Of a stretch of DNA of 64,000 nt, positions 54,898 to 64,000 are shown piece after piece. The notes under the pieces were generated by a model. That model saw nothing but the letters and a program-made list of their open reading frames with translations, searched no databases and was not told the origin of the DNA. Positions within the stretch are counted from its first letter, which is position 1, and the number at the start of each line of letters is the position of its first letter. The stretch covers positions 496,001 through 560,000 of the forward strand of contig NZ_LGRO01000002.1 in NCBI RefSeq assembly GCF_001280565.1, read 5' to 3'. Both the position numbers and the translations under genes were made by a program. The stretch comes from Sulfobacillus thermosulfidooxidans (lineage in GTDB: Bacteria > Bacillota > Sulfobacillia > Sulfobacillales > Sulfobacillaceae).

Positions 54898-57800
54898 TTA
54901 TTTTATCAACTCGTTCTCCACCGACTTATCGGCATTTTCATCGGCCCCGTGAATAATCACATTGCGGTATCGGGACATTCCAGTTCCCGCCGGAACTAAC
55001 TTACCGATGATCACATTTTCCTTTAGACCCAAGAGCGGATCCCGCTTCGCCTTAATCGACGCTTCGGTTAAGACTCGGGTCGTTTCCTGGAAAGAAGCTG
55101 CAGATAAGAAGGAATCCGTGGCCAGTGACGCCTTGGTAATTCCCAACACCGTGGGTTTGGCCACTGCAGGGGTCCCTCCCCGCATCAACACCTCAGCATT
55201 TTGATCCTCAAACTCAAATCGATCAACCAATGCCCCGGGTAGTAAGGACGTATCTCCAGCTTCCTCAATCTTCACCTTACGCATCATCTGGCGCACCATA
55301 ACTTCAATATGCTTGTCGTTAATATCAACACCCTGTACCCGGTAAACACGCTGGACTTCTTGCAGTAGGTAATTTTGGACACCGGTCAGACCCAATACCC
55401 GCAGCAAGTCATGAGGATTGACAGATCCTTCGGTGAGTTCTTCACCTGCTTCGATATGGTCACCTTCATGCACTTTTATCCGCGACCCAAAGGGCACGAC
55501 ATAGGATTGCGCTTCGTTGTCCTTGTCGCTGACAATCGTGATTTCGCGGCGTCCCTTGTTCTCTCCCATGTGGACGGTTCCCGATATCTCCGCAATAATA
55601 GCTTGACCTTTAGGTTTACGGGCCTCAAAGAGCTCTTCGACACGGGGAAGACCTTGAGTGATGTCGTCTCCTGCCACTCCGCCCATGTGGAAAGTCCGCA
55701 TCGTCAGCTGCGTACCCGGTTCACCAATGCTTTGCGCGGCGATAATTCCGACCGCTTCTCCAACTTCCACGATACCGCCCTTGGCCAAGTTTCGGCCATA
55801 ACAAGCCACACAGACTCCGAACCGAGACTGGCACGTGAGAACTGAACGGACCCGCAATTCCGTAATGCCAGCGTCGACAATCGCGCGGGCTGTATCTTCA
55901 ACAAGTAGTTCGTTCGCGTGCGCAATAATCTCGCCAGTTTGCGGATGATACACATCTTCGGGCACCACGCGACCCACTAAACGGTCATACAGACTTTCGA
56001 TGACCTGCCCACCATCTCTAATTTCCCGGACTAAGGTTCCTTGCGTCGTTCCGCAATCGACTTCACGGACAATCACGTCCTGAGCGACGTCAACCAACCG
56101 CCGGGTCAGATATCCGGAGTCCGCCGTACGTAAGGCCGTGTCCGCAAGTCCTTTTCTAGCCCCGTGAGTCGATGTGAAATATTCCAACACGGTCAATCCT
56201 TCGCGGAAATTGGCTCGGATGGGCAACTCAATGATCCGTCCTGATGGATCGGCCATTAATCCACGCATGCCCGCCAACTGCGAAATCTGCTGCACATTAC
56301 CACGAGCTCCAGACGTCGCCATCATATAGACCGAGTTATTGCGGTCCAACGTATCCATTAAGGCTTGGGTAACCCGTTCTTTTGCTCGGGTCCAAATCCC
56401 GATGACCCGTTCATAGCGCTCGTCAGCCGTGATCAAACCGCGCCGATATTGCCGGGTAACCTGCATAACCTCTTGTTCAGCTTCTTGCAAAATCTGTTTC
56501 TTGGCCTCGGGTATGACAATGTCAGATACAGAGATCGTCACGCCAGCCTTGGTCGCATATTGAAATCCCAAAGCCTTAATGCGGTCAAGCGTCTGGGCAG
56601 TAACATCATTACCATACATCCGGAACATATCTGCCACGATCTTTGCCAATTGTTTTCGACCAATGGTCTGATCGATAAAACGCAGCTCTTTCGGCAAGGC
56701 ATCGTTGTAGAGAAAACGTCCTAAGGTTGACGTGCGGCGCTCGCCATCATAACGCATGGTAACCCGGGCATGGAGATCCAAGACACCTTCCGCATAGGCC
56801 ATTTCACCTTCTTGCAGATCCGCTAATACCATGCCTTCGCCTTTGGCATTCTCTTTGTCCATCGTTAAGTAATACGATCCCAGTACCATGTCTTGGGTTG
56901 GGGTAACAACTGGCTGCCCGTCTTTGGGATTCAAAATGTTTTGCGTCGATAGCATTAACACCCGGGCCTCAGACTGGGCTTCCGCCGACAGAGGTACGTG
57001 CACAGCCATCTGGTCTCCATCAAAGTCAGCGTTATAGGCCGTACAGACAAGCGGATGAATCTGAATGGCACGACCTTCGACCAGTACGGGTTCGAACGCT
57101 TGAATGCCTAAACGGTGTAAGGTAGGTGCGCGGTTTAGCAATACGGGATGTTCTTTGATCACATCTTCCAAAACATCCCACACTTCCGGACGCACGCGTT
57201 CAACCATCCGTTTTGCCGATTTAATGTTGTGAGCATACCCTTCATTCACAAGTTTCTTCATGACAAAGGGTTTGAATAGTTCTAGGGCCATTTCTTTGGG
57301 TAAGCCGCACTGATGCATTTTCAATTTCGGGCCGACCACGATCACCGAACGACCCGAGTAGTCAACACGTTTACCCAACAAGTTCTGGCGAAATCGCCCT
57401 TGTTTCCCTTTCAACATATCCGACAGTGATTTCAAGGGACGATTACCAGGCCCCGTCACGGGCCGTCCACGACGGCCGTTATCAATAAGCGCGTCGACCG
57501 CTTCTTGTAGCATGCGTTTCTCGTTACGGACGATGATATCCGGAGCCCCTAAATCTAATAACCGTTTCAGCCGGTTATTGCGGTTAATCACCCGCCGGTA
57601 CAAATCATTGAGGTCAGACGTTGCAAATCGTCCACCATCGAGTTGAACCATCGGGCGCAGGTCGGGCGGAATCACTGGAATAACGTCCAAGATCATCCAT
57701 TCTGGGCGGTTTCCCGATTGCCGAAATGCTTCGACCACTTCCAAACGTCTAATAGCCCGCACTCGGCGTTGTCCCGACGAGCTATTTAACTCACCCCGGA

Positions 57801-58371
57801 GCTCCTGAGCCAGTTCTTCCAAATCCAGTTCCATCAATAACTCTTTGATAGCCTCGGCGCCCATGCCAGCGCGGAAATGCCCACCATATTTTTCCCGGTA
57901 TTCGCGGTACTCGGATTCCACTAACAACTGTTTTTTCATCAAGGGAGTGGTTCCGGGTTCAATCACCACATACGCAGCAAAATATAGGACTTTTTCCAAG
58001 GCCCGGGGAGACATATCGAGAATTAATCCCATCCGGGAAGGAATTCCTTTGAAATACCAAATATGCGAAACCGGAGCCGCTAATTCAATGTGACCCATGC
58101 GTTCTCGGCGCACCTTGGACCGCGTTACTTCGACACCGCAGCGATCACAGACAACGCCTTTATAACGGACGCGCTTGTATTTACCACAGTGACATTCCCA
58201 ATCTTTTGTCGGTCCAAATATTTTTTCACAGAACAACCCTTCGCGTTCGGGTTTTAAGGTGCGATAGTTGATTGTCTCCGGTTTCTTTACTTCGCCTTTA
58301 GACCATTCCCGGATTTGTTCCGGAGAGGCTAAAGCAATCCGCATGGAGTCAAAATGGTTAACGTCTAACAT
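54898..58371 (-). CDS. rpoC: RNA polymerase subunit beta'
   Basis: 1157 residues, the short Firmicutes form without large insertions. The N-terminal zinc ribbon has [22 protein letters not shown] (ligands are the four cysteines). The catalytic [12 protein letters not shown] motif is about residue 445. The second zinc site in the C-terminal half has [13 protein letters not shown]. The trigger-loop region MRTFHMGG is intact. It ends in a 12-bp terminator hairpin. Confidence 0.98.
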   Translation of the reverse strand: MLDVNHFDSMRIALASPEQIREWSKGEVKKPETINYRTLKPEREGLFCEKIFGPTKDWECHCGKYKRVRYKGVVCDRCGVEVTRSKVRRERMGHIELAAPVSHIWYFKGIPSRMGLILDMSPRALEKVLYFAAYVVIEPGTTPLMKKQLLVESEYREYREKYGGHFRAGMGAEAIKELLMELDLEELAQELRGELNSSSGQRRVRAIRRLEVVEAFRQSGNRPEWMILDVIPVIPPDLRPMVQLDGGRFATSDLNDLYRRVINRNNRLKRLLDLGAPDIIVRNEKRMLQEAVDALIDNGRRGRPVTGPGNRPLKSLSDMLKGKQGRFRQNLLGKRVDYSGRSVIVVGPKLKMHQCGLPKEMALELFKPFVMKKLVNEGYAHNIKSAKRMVERVRPEVWDVLEDVIKEHPVLLNRAPTLHRLGIQAFEPVLVEGRAIQIHPLVCTAYNADFDGDQMAVHVPLSAEAQSEARVLMLSTQNILNPKDGQPVVTPTQDMVLGSYYLTMDKENAKGEGMVLADLQEGEMAYAEGVLDLHARVTMRYDGERRTSTLGRFLYNDALPKELRFIDQTIGRKQLAKIVADMFRMYGNDVTAQTLDRIKALGFQYATKAGVTISVSDIVIPEAKKQILQEAEQEVMQVTRQYRRGLITADERYERVIGIWTRAKERVTQALMDTLDRNNSVYMMATSGARGNVQQISQLAGMRGLMADPSGRIIELPIRANFREGLTVLEYFTSTHGARKGLADTALRTADSGYLTRRLVDVAQDVIVREVDCGTTQGTLVREIRDGGQVIESLYDRLVGRVVPEDVYHPQTGEIIAHANELLVEDTARAIVDAGITELRVRSVLTCQSRFGVCVACYGRNLAKGGIVEVGEAVGIIAAQSIGEPGTQLTMRTFHMGGVAGDDITQGLPRVEELFEARKPKGQAIIAEISGTVHMGENKGRREITIVSDKDNEAQSYVVPFGSRIKVHEGDHIEAGEELTEGSVNPHDLLRVLGLTGVQNYLLQEVQRVYRVQGVDINDKHIEVMVRQMMRKVKIEEAGDTSLLPGALVDRFEFEDQNAEVLMRGGTPAVAKPTVLGITKASLATDSFLSAASFQETTRVLTEASIKAKRDPLLGLKENVIIGKLVPAGTGMSRYRNVIIHGADENADKSVENELIK

Positions 58372-58391
58372 CGAATTGAATCCCTCCCGGA

Positions 58392-61300
58392 TTAGTAGTC
58401 CTCGCCGTCGTCTTCGCCATCAAGGTCATCGGTATCCTCGCTATCGTCATCAATGGGCTCATCAAAAGAGGTGTCTTCCGATCCCCGGCGTAAAATGGCA
58501 TAGGCATTTTCCGCTTCCTGATCGAAATTCATCCCCCTGCCCGGCTCAAATTCTTCCGGTGAGCCGCCTTGGGTGTCTTCCATCAAGCGATGAAGTTCTT
58601 GACCTTCGGTCTCGTCAATGCCCTCAGGTAGCAGATCAAAGGTCCGCGCCTCGTTGGCTGGCTCATCGTCAAGTTCCCGAATCTCAATTTCTTCTTCATG
58701 CTCATTCAGAATCTTGACATCCAGTCCCAAAGACTGCAGTTCTTTAATCAACACCTTGAACGACTCAGGCACTCCCGGCTCAGGGACATTTTCCCCTTTC
58801 ACAATCGCTTCGTACGTTTTGACACGGCCGACTACATCGTCAGACTTAACCGTAAGCAGTTCTTGCAAGGTATAGGCCGCCCCATATGCTTCTAACGCCC
58901 AAACCTCCATCTCACCGAACCGCTGACCGCCAAACTGCGCTTTTCCTCCCAGAGGTTGTTGCGTGACCAGCGAGTAAGGACCGGTAGAGCGTGCATGGAT
59001 TTTGTCATCCACTAAGTGAGCCAGTTTCAGCATGTATACAATCCCGACTGTCACTTCATTATCAAAAGGTTCTCCCGTTCGACCATCATAAAGAACCGTT
59101 TTCCCTGAAGGAGGAAGATGAGCTTCTTCGAACATCCGGGTCAAGTCCTCTTCCCGAGCTCCATCAAATACAGGCGTCGCGACTTTTATGCCTAGAGCCT
59201 TAGCAGCCCAACCCAAATGGGTTTCTAGAACCTGTCCAATGTTCATCCGACTCGGAACCCCCAAAGGATTAAGAACAATTTCCACCGGGGTCCCATCGGG
59301 CAAGAATGGCATATCCTCTTCGGGCAAAATGCGAGAGATTACTCCTTTGTTCCCGTGACGGCCGGCCATTTTGTCTCCCTCGGATATCTTTCTCTTTTGT
59401 GCAATGTAGACTTGCACCAATTGATTAACCCCAGGAGACAATTCGTCACCTTGTTCCCGTGTGAAGACCTTCACATCCACAACAATTCCGGATTCCCCGT
59501 GAGGCACTCGCAGCGAGGTGTCACGCACTTCGCGAGCCTTTTCACCAAAAATGGCGCGTAGCAGCCGCTCTTCTGCGGTCAGTTCCGTTTCCCCTTTGGG
59601 AGTCACTTTTCCAACCAGCACATCTCCTGGTCGCACTTCCGCCCCGATACGAATAATTCCGCGATCATCTAGGTCCTTCAGGACTTCTTCACCCACATTG
59701 GGAATATCCCGGGTAATTTCTTCAGGCCCCAATTTGGTATCTCTCGCGTCACATTCGTATTCCTCAATGTGGATTGACGTAAATACATCTTCCTTGACGA
59801 GCTTCTCACTCAGCAAAATAGCGTCTTCGTAGTTATACCCTTCCCACGGCATGAACGCCACCAAGACGTTGCGACCTAATGCCAACTCTCCGTGATCAGT
59901 CGACGGTCCATCCGCGATAATTTGGCCAGCGTGAACGCGTTCTCCTTTACGGACAATGGGCTTTTGATTGATACAAGTGCCCTGGTTGGACCGGGTAAAT
60001 TTCAATAATTTATAGGTGGACACGGTGTGATCGTCATTGCGTACGACAATTTTATCCGCTTGTACACGGTCTACCACACCGTCTTTTTCACTAATACTGA
60101 CAACACCGGAATCGCGCGCCGCTTTCGCTTCCATTCCTGTGCCCACGACTGGAGAATCTGTCACAAGCAAAGGCACCGCTTGACGTTGCATGTTCGCCCC
60201 CATCAATGCACGGTTGGCATCGTCATGCTCTAAGAAGGGGATCAAAGCGGTCGCAATCGAGACCACTTGTTTCGGCGACACATCCATATAGTCGACCCGG
60301 TCAGGGGTTTCCTCTAAAATCTCATGGCGAGAACGAACCGTAACCCGAGGCGCCACAAAATGGCCATCCTCCGTCAAAGGTTCATTAGCCTGGGCAATAA
60401 CCATGTCGTCTTCTTCGTCCGCGGTCAGATATACAATTTCATTGGTGACGACTCCCCGTTCCTTATCCACTTTCCGGTAAGGCGTCTCAATAAAACCGTA
60501 TTCGTTAATCCGGGCAAAGGTGGACAACGATCCAATCAGTCCAATGTTGGGACCTTCCGGTGTTTCAATGGGACACATCCGTCCATAGTGAGAATGGTGC
60601 ACATCACGCACCTCGAAACCCGCACGCTCCCGAGACAACCCTCCCGGCCCCAAAGCGGATAAGCGCCGTTTATGAGTCAATTCGGCTAAAGGATTGGTCT
60701 GGTCCATAAACTGTGAAAGTTGTGATGAGCCAAAGAATTCCTTAACCGCCGCCACTACCGGACGAATATTGATTAGAGCTTGTGGCGTAATGGATTCGAT
60801 ATCTTGAATCGTCATCCGTTCCCGAACCACGCGCTCCATACGGCTTAATCCGACCCGGAATTGATTCTGCAACAATTCCCCAACCGACCTTAGACGGCGA
60901 TTTCCTAAATGGTCGATGTCATCGGTACTACCAATGCCTTCAAAAAGGTTGGTCAGGTAATTGAAACAGGCAATAATATCTTCCCGGGTTATTGTTTTTA
61001 AGTTCATGTCTGGTTGGCCATTTGAGACCACCATGACCTCTTCTCCGTTGGGCAATGCGACCCGAATCGTCTTAATTTGCGCCTGATCTAAGGCTGACGC
61101 TTGGTCTCGGTCGATATGATCTCCTTCGCGAACCAAAATTTCGCCGGTTTCGGGGTGAACAACAGTCTCAAGTGCGGTCGTCCCCACAATGCGGCGCCGT
61201 AATGAAAGCTTCTTATTAAATTTGTAACGCCCTACACTCGCTAAATCATAACGTTTAGCATCAAAAAACAGCGATTGTAGCAAACTTTGAGCACTTTCCA

Positions 61301-62036
61301 CGGTGGGCGGCTCACCGGGACGGAGCCGTTTGTAGATTTCAATGAGCGCTTCTTCTTGCGTCTTAGCAGCATCTTTCGATAGCGTCGTCCGAATTCGCTC
61401 ATCATCCCCGACGGCTTCAAGAATTTGAGCATCGGTGCCAAAGCCCAAAGCTCGCAGCAAGATCGTCGCGGGAAGTTTGCGTGTCCGGTCAATGCGGACC
61501 GATAACACATCATTAGCGTCGGATTCGAACTCTAACCACGCGCCCCGATTAGGAATCATCGTTGCAAAGTACAGTTTTTTCCCAGAGGGATCGATTTGTT
61601 CGCCAAAATAGACTCCTGGCGAACGGACAAGCTGACTGACTATGACTCGTTCAGCACCATTAATAATAAAGGTGCCCTTGTCCGTCATCAGGGGAAAATC
61701 GCCCATAAAAACATCTTGTTCTTTGACTTCACCGGTCTCTTTATTGATCAGCCGCACCCGCACATGCAGGGGGGCTGCATAAGTTACGTCTCGAGCTTTA
61801 CACTCCTCGACCGAATATTTTGGGGTCTTCAAATTGTAATCGACAAACTCTAAAATGAGGTTACCGGTAAAATCTTGGATAGGGGAGATATCCCGAAACA
61901 TTTCGCGCAAACCTTCCCGCAAAAACCATTGATACGAGTTTTGCTGTATCTCAATCAGGTTGGGCATGTCAAGCACTTCATTAATACGTGCAAAGGACAC
62001 CCGCTGCGGGTGCTCGGTTTGGAGAGGATAAGCCAT
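58392..62036 (-). CDS. rpoB: RNA polymerase subunit beta
   Basis: 1214 residues. The rifampicin pocket reads [21 protein letters not shown] and [10 protein letters not shown], in wild-type form. [10 protein letters not shown]-like lobes and the C-terminal clamp [24 protein letters not shown] are present. The last 60 or so residues are very acidic ([18 protein letters not shown]), a lineage-variable tail. It has its own promoter upstream. Confidence 0.98.
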   Translation of the reverse strand: MAYPLQTEHPQRVSFARINEVLDMPNLIEIQQNSYQWFLREGLREMFRDISPIQDFTGNLILEFVDYNLKTPKYSVEECKARDVTYAAPLHVRVRLINKETGEVKEQDVFMGDFPLMTDKGTFIINGAERVIVSQLVRSPGVYFGEQIDPSGKKLYFATMIPNRGAWLEFESDANDVLSVRIDRTRKLPATILLRALGFGTDAQILEAVGDDERIRTTLSKDAAKTQEEALIEIYKRLRPGEPPTVESAQSLLQSLFFDAKRYDLASVGRYKFNKKLSLRRRIVGTTALETVVHPETGEILVREGDHIDRDQASALDQAQIKTIRVALPNGEEVMVVSNGQPDMNLKTITREDIIACFNYLTNLFEGIGSTDDIDHLGNRRLRSVGELLQNQFRVGLSRMERVVRERMTIQDIESITPQALINIRPVVAAVKEFFGSSQLSQFMDQTNPLAELTHKRRLSALGPGGLSRERAGFEVRDVHHSHYGRMCPIETPEGPNIGLIGSLSTFARINEYGFIETPYRKVDKERGVVTNEIVYLTADEEDDMVIAQANEPLTEDGHFVAPRVTVRSRHEILEETPDRVDYMDVSPKQVVSIATALIPFLEHDDANRALMGANMQRQAVPLLVTDSPVVGTGMEAKAARDSGVVSISEKDGVVDRVQADKIVVRNDDHTVSTYKLLKFTRSNQGTCINQKPIVRKGERVHAGQIIADGPSTDHGELALGRNVLVAFMPWEGYNYEDAILLSEKLVKEDVFTSIHIEEYECDARDTKLGPEEITRDIPNVGEEVLKDLDDRGIIRIGAEVRPGDVLVGKVTPKGETELTAEERLLRAIFGEKAREVRDTSLRVPHGESGIVVDVKVFTREQGDELSPGVNQLVQVYIAQKRKISEGDKMAGRHGNKGVISRILPEEDMPFLPDGTPVEIVLNPLGVPSRMNIGQVLETHLGWAAKALGIKVATPVFDGAREEDLTRMFEEAHLPPSGKTVLYDGRTGEPFDNEVTVGIVYMLKLAHLVDDKIHARSTGPYSLVTQQPLGGKAQFGGQRFGEMEVWALEAYGAAYTLQELLTVKSDDVVGRVKTYEAIVKGENVPEPGVPESFKVLIKELQSLGLDVKILNEHEEEIEIRELDDEPANEARTFDLLPEGIDETEGQELHRLMEDTQGGSPEEFEPGRGMNFDQEAENAYAILRRGSEDTSFDEPIDDDSEDTDDLDGEDDGEDY

Positions 62037-62143
62037 TCACAGTCAGCTCCTTGTTCCTGATTTAAGTCCCAATAGGTGGCGCGAGTCGTGTTATGCGTCA
62101 TCATCGTTGGTATGAATTGGCTTATAAAATATGGCAATTAAAA

Positions 62144-62172
62144 ATAATATCACAAGCCCACCCAAAGGTCAA
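62144..62172 (-). promoter_or_regulatory. rpoB promoter
   Basis: -35 TTGACC (62172-62167), 17-nt spacer, -10 TATTAT (62149-62144), about 110 nt before the rpoB start. It gives rpoBC a start independent of rplJL. The 187-nt gap to rplL also holds a small CCGAC-GA-GTCGG stem after rplL; a proper terminator is not seen there. Confidence 0.75.
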
Positions 62173-62223
62173 TATAATCATTAACCTTAGGGAGGGCTAT
62201 TTTACAGCCGACTCGTCGGAACC

Positions 62224-62610
62224 TTATTTGATCTGAGCAGTCGCTCCTGCTTCTTCCAATTTCGCTTTGGCTGCTTCGGCATCCGCTTTCGAAATCTTCT
62301 CCTTAACTGGCTTGGGTGCTCCATCCACAAGGGCTTTAGCTTCCGTCAGCGACAATCCTGTTAATTCGCGGACTGCCTTAATAACCTGGACTTTTTTGTC
62401 ACCAGCCGAGGTTAGAATGACATCAAATTCGGTTTGCTCAGCTTCTTCCTGAGCTGGAGCTGCTGCTCCACCCGCTGCCGGAGCTGCGGCAACAGCAACC
62501 GGAGCTGCTGCAGTTACACCGAATTCTTCTTCCAAGGCCTTCACTAACTGAGATAATTCTAACACATTCATCTCTTTTACGCTCGCAATAATTTCTTCAA
62601 CCTTCGCCAT
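62224..62610 (-). CDS. rplL: 50S ribosomal protein L7/L12
   Basis: 128 residues. The N-terminal dimer domain [23 protein letters not shown], given by its ends at residues 1-23, is followed by an Ala/Gly hinge and the C-terminal domain with [20 protein letters not shown] and [17 protein letters not shown]. It forms the mobile stalk that recruits translation factors. 28 nt after rplJ. Confidence 0.97.
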   Translation of the reverse strand: MAKVEEIIASVKEMNVLELSQLVKALEEEFGVTAAAPVAVAAAPAAGGAAAPAQEEAEQTEFDVILTSAGDKKVQVIKAVRELTGLSLTEAKALVDGAPKPVKEKISKADAEAAKAKLEEAGATAQIK

Positions 62611-62638
62611 GATTTCATCCTCCTTGTTTCAGTAAGGC

Positions 62639-63160
62639 TTAAGCCTGTTCTTTTTGTTGCCGAATCTGATCCAAAGCCCGTGCCAAATTGGTCAACGGCG
62701 CATTTAACACCCAAACCAATTGTTGAATAGGCGCATTTAACGTGCCAACCAACTTGCCTAACAACACTTCGCGGGAAGGCAGTTCAGCCAAATTCCGCAC
62801 TTCTTGAGCAGCGATGGCACGTTTCCCCAAAATCCCGGCCTTAATCTCGATTTTGCGAAATTCGCGCGCTGCTTGTGTCATCAATTTTGCCGCAGCTACA
62901 GGGTCATCATGAGAGAAAGCCACGGCTGTTGGTCCCTCAAGATACGGTTCTAATCCTTCGATTCCCACTTCATCTGCCGCACGCTTAATGAGCGTATTTT
63001 TAATAACCCGGAGGGTTACGCCACCTTTACGTAAATTTTCACGTAACTGATTCAGCTGTTGCACGGTTAATCCGCGGTAATTGGCTAAAACCGCCGAGGA
63101 CGAGCCTTCGAGTTCCTCACGAGTTTCTTCGATGATTTGAGCTTTTTGCGGTGTTGGCAT
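62639..63160 (-). CDS. rplJ: 50S ribosomal protein L10
   Basis: 173 residues from ATG 63160, behind AGGAGGTG; the frame to 63178 extends past that site. EELEGSSSAVLANYRGLTV and LRKGGVTLRVIKNTLIKRA mark L10. It anchors L7/L12 dimers to the stalk base. The L10 leader and an attenuator precede it, so expression is controlled by the L10-L12 complex. Confidence 0.97.
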   Translation of the reverse strand: MPTPQKAQIIEETREELEGSSSAVLANYRGLTVQQLNQLRENLRKGGVTLRVIKNTLIKRAADEVGIEGLEPYLEGPTAVAFSHDDPVAAAKLMTQAAREFRKIEIKAGILGKRAIAAQEVRNLAELPSREVLLGKLVGTLNAPIQQLVWVLNAPLTNLARALDQIRQQKEQA

Positions 63161-63182
63161 TCCATCACCTCCTAGCAAAAAC

Positions 63183-63303
63183 TACAAAAAAAATACCTCC
63201 ACCCAAGAACGGTGAGAGGATCTGTTAATTAAACAAACATCTCCAAACTTCTACCTAAGTGGGAATATTAAGCCGTAAAGGCACCCACTGTCTTGGGCTC
63301 GCG
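63183..63303 (-). promoter_or_regulatory. Ribosomal protein L10 leader
   Basis: The minus strand has the L10-leader signature: CCCAAGACAGTGGGTGCC, GGCTTAAT, and TTCCCACTTAGG in order, forming the kink-turn stem bound by L10(L12)4. An attenuator hairpin and T run follow (63219-63186), then the ribosome-binding site of rplJ. When L10-L12 is in excess, binding favours termination. Confidence 0.9.
63186..63219 (-). terminator. L10-leader attenuator
   Basis: CCTCTCACC-gttctt-GGGTGGAGG followed by TATTTTTTTT on the minus strand. Part of its stem (CTTGGGTGG) can pair alternatively with upstream leader sequence, as in other L10 leaders. Confidence 0.85.
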
Positions 63304-63307
63304 TTTG

Positions 63308-63336
63308 AATGTATCATGAATAGGTTAGGAAATCAA
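63308..63336 (-). promoter_or_regulatory. rplJ promoter
   Basis: -35 TTGATT (63336-63331), 17-nt spacer, -10 TACATT (63313-63308), directly before the L10 leader. It lies about 70 nt from the right end of the IscB element. Confidence 0.65.
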
Positions 63337-63399
63337 GGCCATAAAGCAACCTCTGAAAAAGTCGTGATACATCTGATATTTCTCCATCATTCCTCGACG

Positions 63400-63436
63400 G
63401 CGCGGGGACTCCGTCCTTCACGGCGGAGAGGAGCGT
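63400..63436 (-). repeat. IS200/IS605 right-end hairpin
   Basis: After the IscB stop, the minus strand reads CGCTCCTCTCCGCCGTGAAG, then GACGGAGTCCCCGCGCCG. CTCCG (63428-63424) pairs with CGGAG (63413-63409) around a GTGAAGG-type loop, with CCCCGCGCC after it. This is the usual layout of the right end that the Y1 transposase recognises. The exact cleavage site is not assigned. Confidence 0.6.
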
Positions 63437-63438
63437 CG

Positions 63439-64000
63439 CTAATCCATCCCTTTTATCCCACGCGTTTTTTGCGTATAGTACCAGCCATTATCTCGTTGAA
63501 CCAGACGACAATACGTGTAACGAACATCAAATTTCTGACGACTGGAACTGAGGACAAATGAGCCGCTGGCTCTAACGGCAATGCGTCCTTTCCACACACC
63601 CGCATACCTGCCTTTGGAGACATGAGCGATCACTAAATCGCCCGTTTGAAATCCGCAATACTGCTTTTTCGCTTGGCGATGAGCTATAGGAAACCCGTAT
63701 GGGTTCGTGCGACACATCTGCCGAGTACCACGACCCTTAGCCGTCCCAATCTGCACGTAAGTGGGCATCGTCGTGAAGTGATCTGGCGTACTTGCGCCGA
63801 CACATCAGGCATCATAATAGTGTTCTTTCGGGAGGTTGTGCTGAATCCGTTGCATTTTCGTGCGTGCCCCCGATCTCCCCTCAACAGAAAGTTCTGTAGC
63901 CTTGAGCTGGTCGTACAACCGCCAGCGAGTCGCGTTCATCATCGCCGCATCCTTGAGGGGGTGTCGGGCTTGGATTGGGATATCGGGATACCCGAATTCC
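63439..64000 (-). pseudogene. iscB: IscB (OMEGA nuclease) 3' part, interrupted by an in-frame TGA
   Basis: 187 codons of one frame run off the right edge of the window. The upstream part contains ARHPLKDAAMMNATRWRLYD, RTKMQRIQHNLPKEHYYDA and then TGA at 63807-63805. It continues in frame with CVGASTPDHF, QMCRTNPYGFPIAHRQ and GFQTGDLVIAHVSKGRYAG, the IscB RuvC-III and C-terminal domain. The TGA falls two residues after the RuvC-III Asp, where other IscB proteins have a small hydrophobic residue, so a nonsense change (for example from TTA) is the simple reading. Any omega-RNA would lie upstream, outside the window. Confidence 0.8.

Noticed and set aside
63805-63807. Second possible selenocysteine codon (in IscB)
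   Set aside because: The column is not a catalytic cysteine in IscB, and I saw no suitable stem-loop at the expected distance. Decay of a mobile element explains it better.
1-64000. Reassignment of TGA to a sense codon in this organism
   Set aside because: Many genes here, such as the Fur-family regulator and the GT4 glycosyltransferase, end at TGA with the next gene starting on top of it, so TGA is a normal stop.
1-64000. CRISPR arrays, rRNA and tRNA genes
   Set aside because: No regularly spaced repeats, no rRNA sequence and no cloverleaf-capable sequence were found on reading both strands.

Overview
The window looks like a chromosome segment of a Gram-positive, probably spore-forming Bacillota bacterium. 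Its gene families and base composition recall Sulfobacillus-like thermoacidophiles. That assignment is from memory of such genomes and was not checked by any search. Supporting signs are strong AGGAGG ribosome-binding sites, a c-di-AMP riboswitch, a CwlD-type spore amidase, Firmicutes-type ribosomal leaders, zinc-binding forms of S4, S14, L36 and L24, and the classic ribosomal gene order.

Layout. 1-9.3 kb is mostly single-purpose genes: a lipoprotein fragment, an Mpo1-like protein, a cell-wall 3D protein behind a c-di-AMP riboswitch, GtrA plus a glycosyltransferase, YtxH/DUF948 proteins, a Nudix hydrolase, a SirB1-type protein and an EamA transporter. 9.36-11.75 kb is a molybdenum-cofactor cluster, mobA-mobB-moeA. 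12.06-13.73 kb holds a beta-lactamase-like hydrolase facing a Fur-family regulator, which overlaps an ArsC/Spx-family gene. That gene carries an in-frame TGA exactly where the first redox cysteine belongs, followed by a SECIS-like stem-loop: a candidate selenoprotein and the most interesting item here. 14.2-17.6 kb carries argF, an M20 amidohydrolase and arginase. 17.9-20.3 kb is an IS607-type element (serine recombinase, 509-aa TnpB, structured putative omega-RNA). 20.5-23.9 kb carries cwlD, an XRE-TPR regulator and rpsI-rplM with its own promoter. 24.4-31.3 kb is accessory: a C2H2-like protein, a methyltransferase, an NAD-binding epimerase-like protein, and a MarR-controlled efflux operon with two HlyD adaptors around one DHA2 pump.

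From 31.3 to 63.3 kb, all on the minus strand, runs the translation and transcription supercluster. Read in the direction of transcription it is L10 leader-rplJ-rplL, rpoB-rpoC, an L7Ae-like gene-rpsL-rpsG-fusA-tuf, the S10, spc and alpha operons with secY-adk-map-infA-rpmJ, then rplQ, ecfA1-ecfA2-ecfT, truA and a proline dehydrogenase. In many Firmicutes rplM-rpsI follows truA directly; here about 8 kb of accessory genes separates them. Good sigma-A-type promoters (17-bp spacers) can be read before rplJ, rpoB, the str operon and rplM. The str promoter is embedded in the rpoC terminator hairpin.

At 63.4-64.0 kb, just upstream of the L10 promoter, is the 3' part of an IscB (IS200/IS605 family) gene broken by an in-frame TGA, with a typical right-end hairpin. 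I saw no tRNA, rRNA or CRISPR array.
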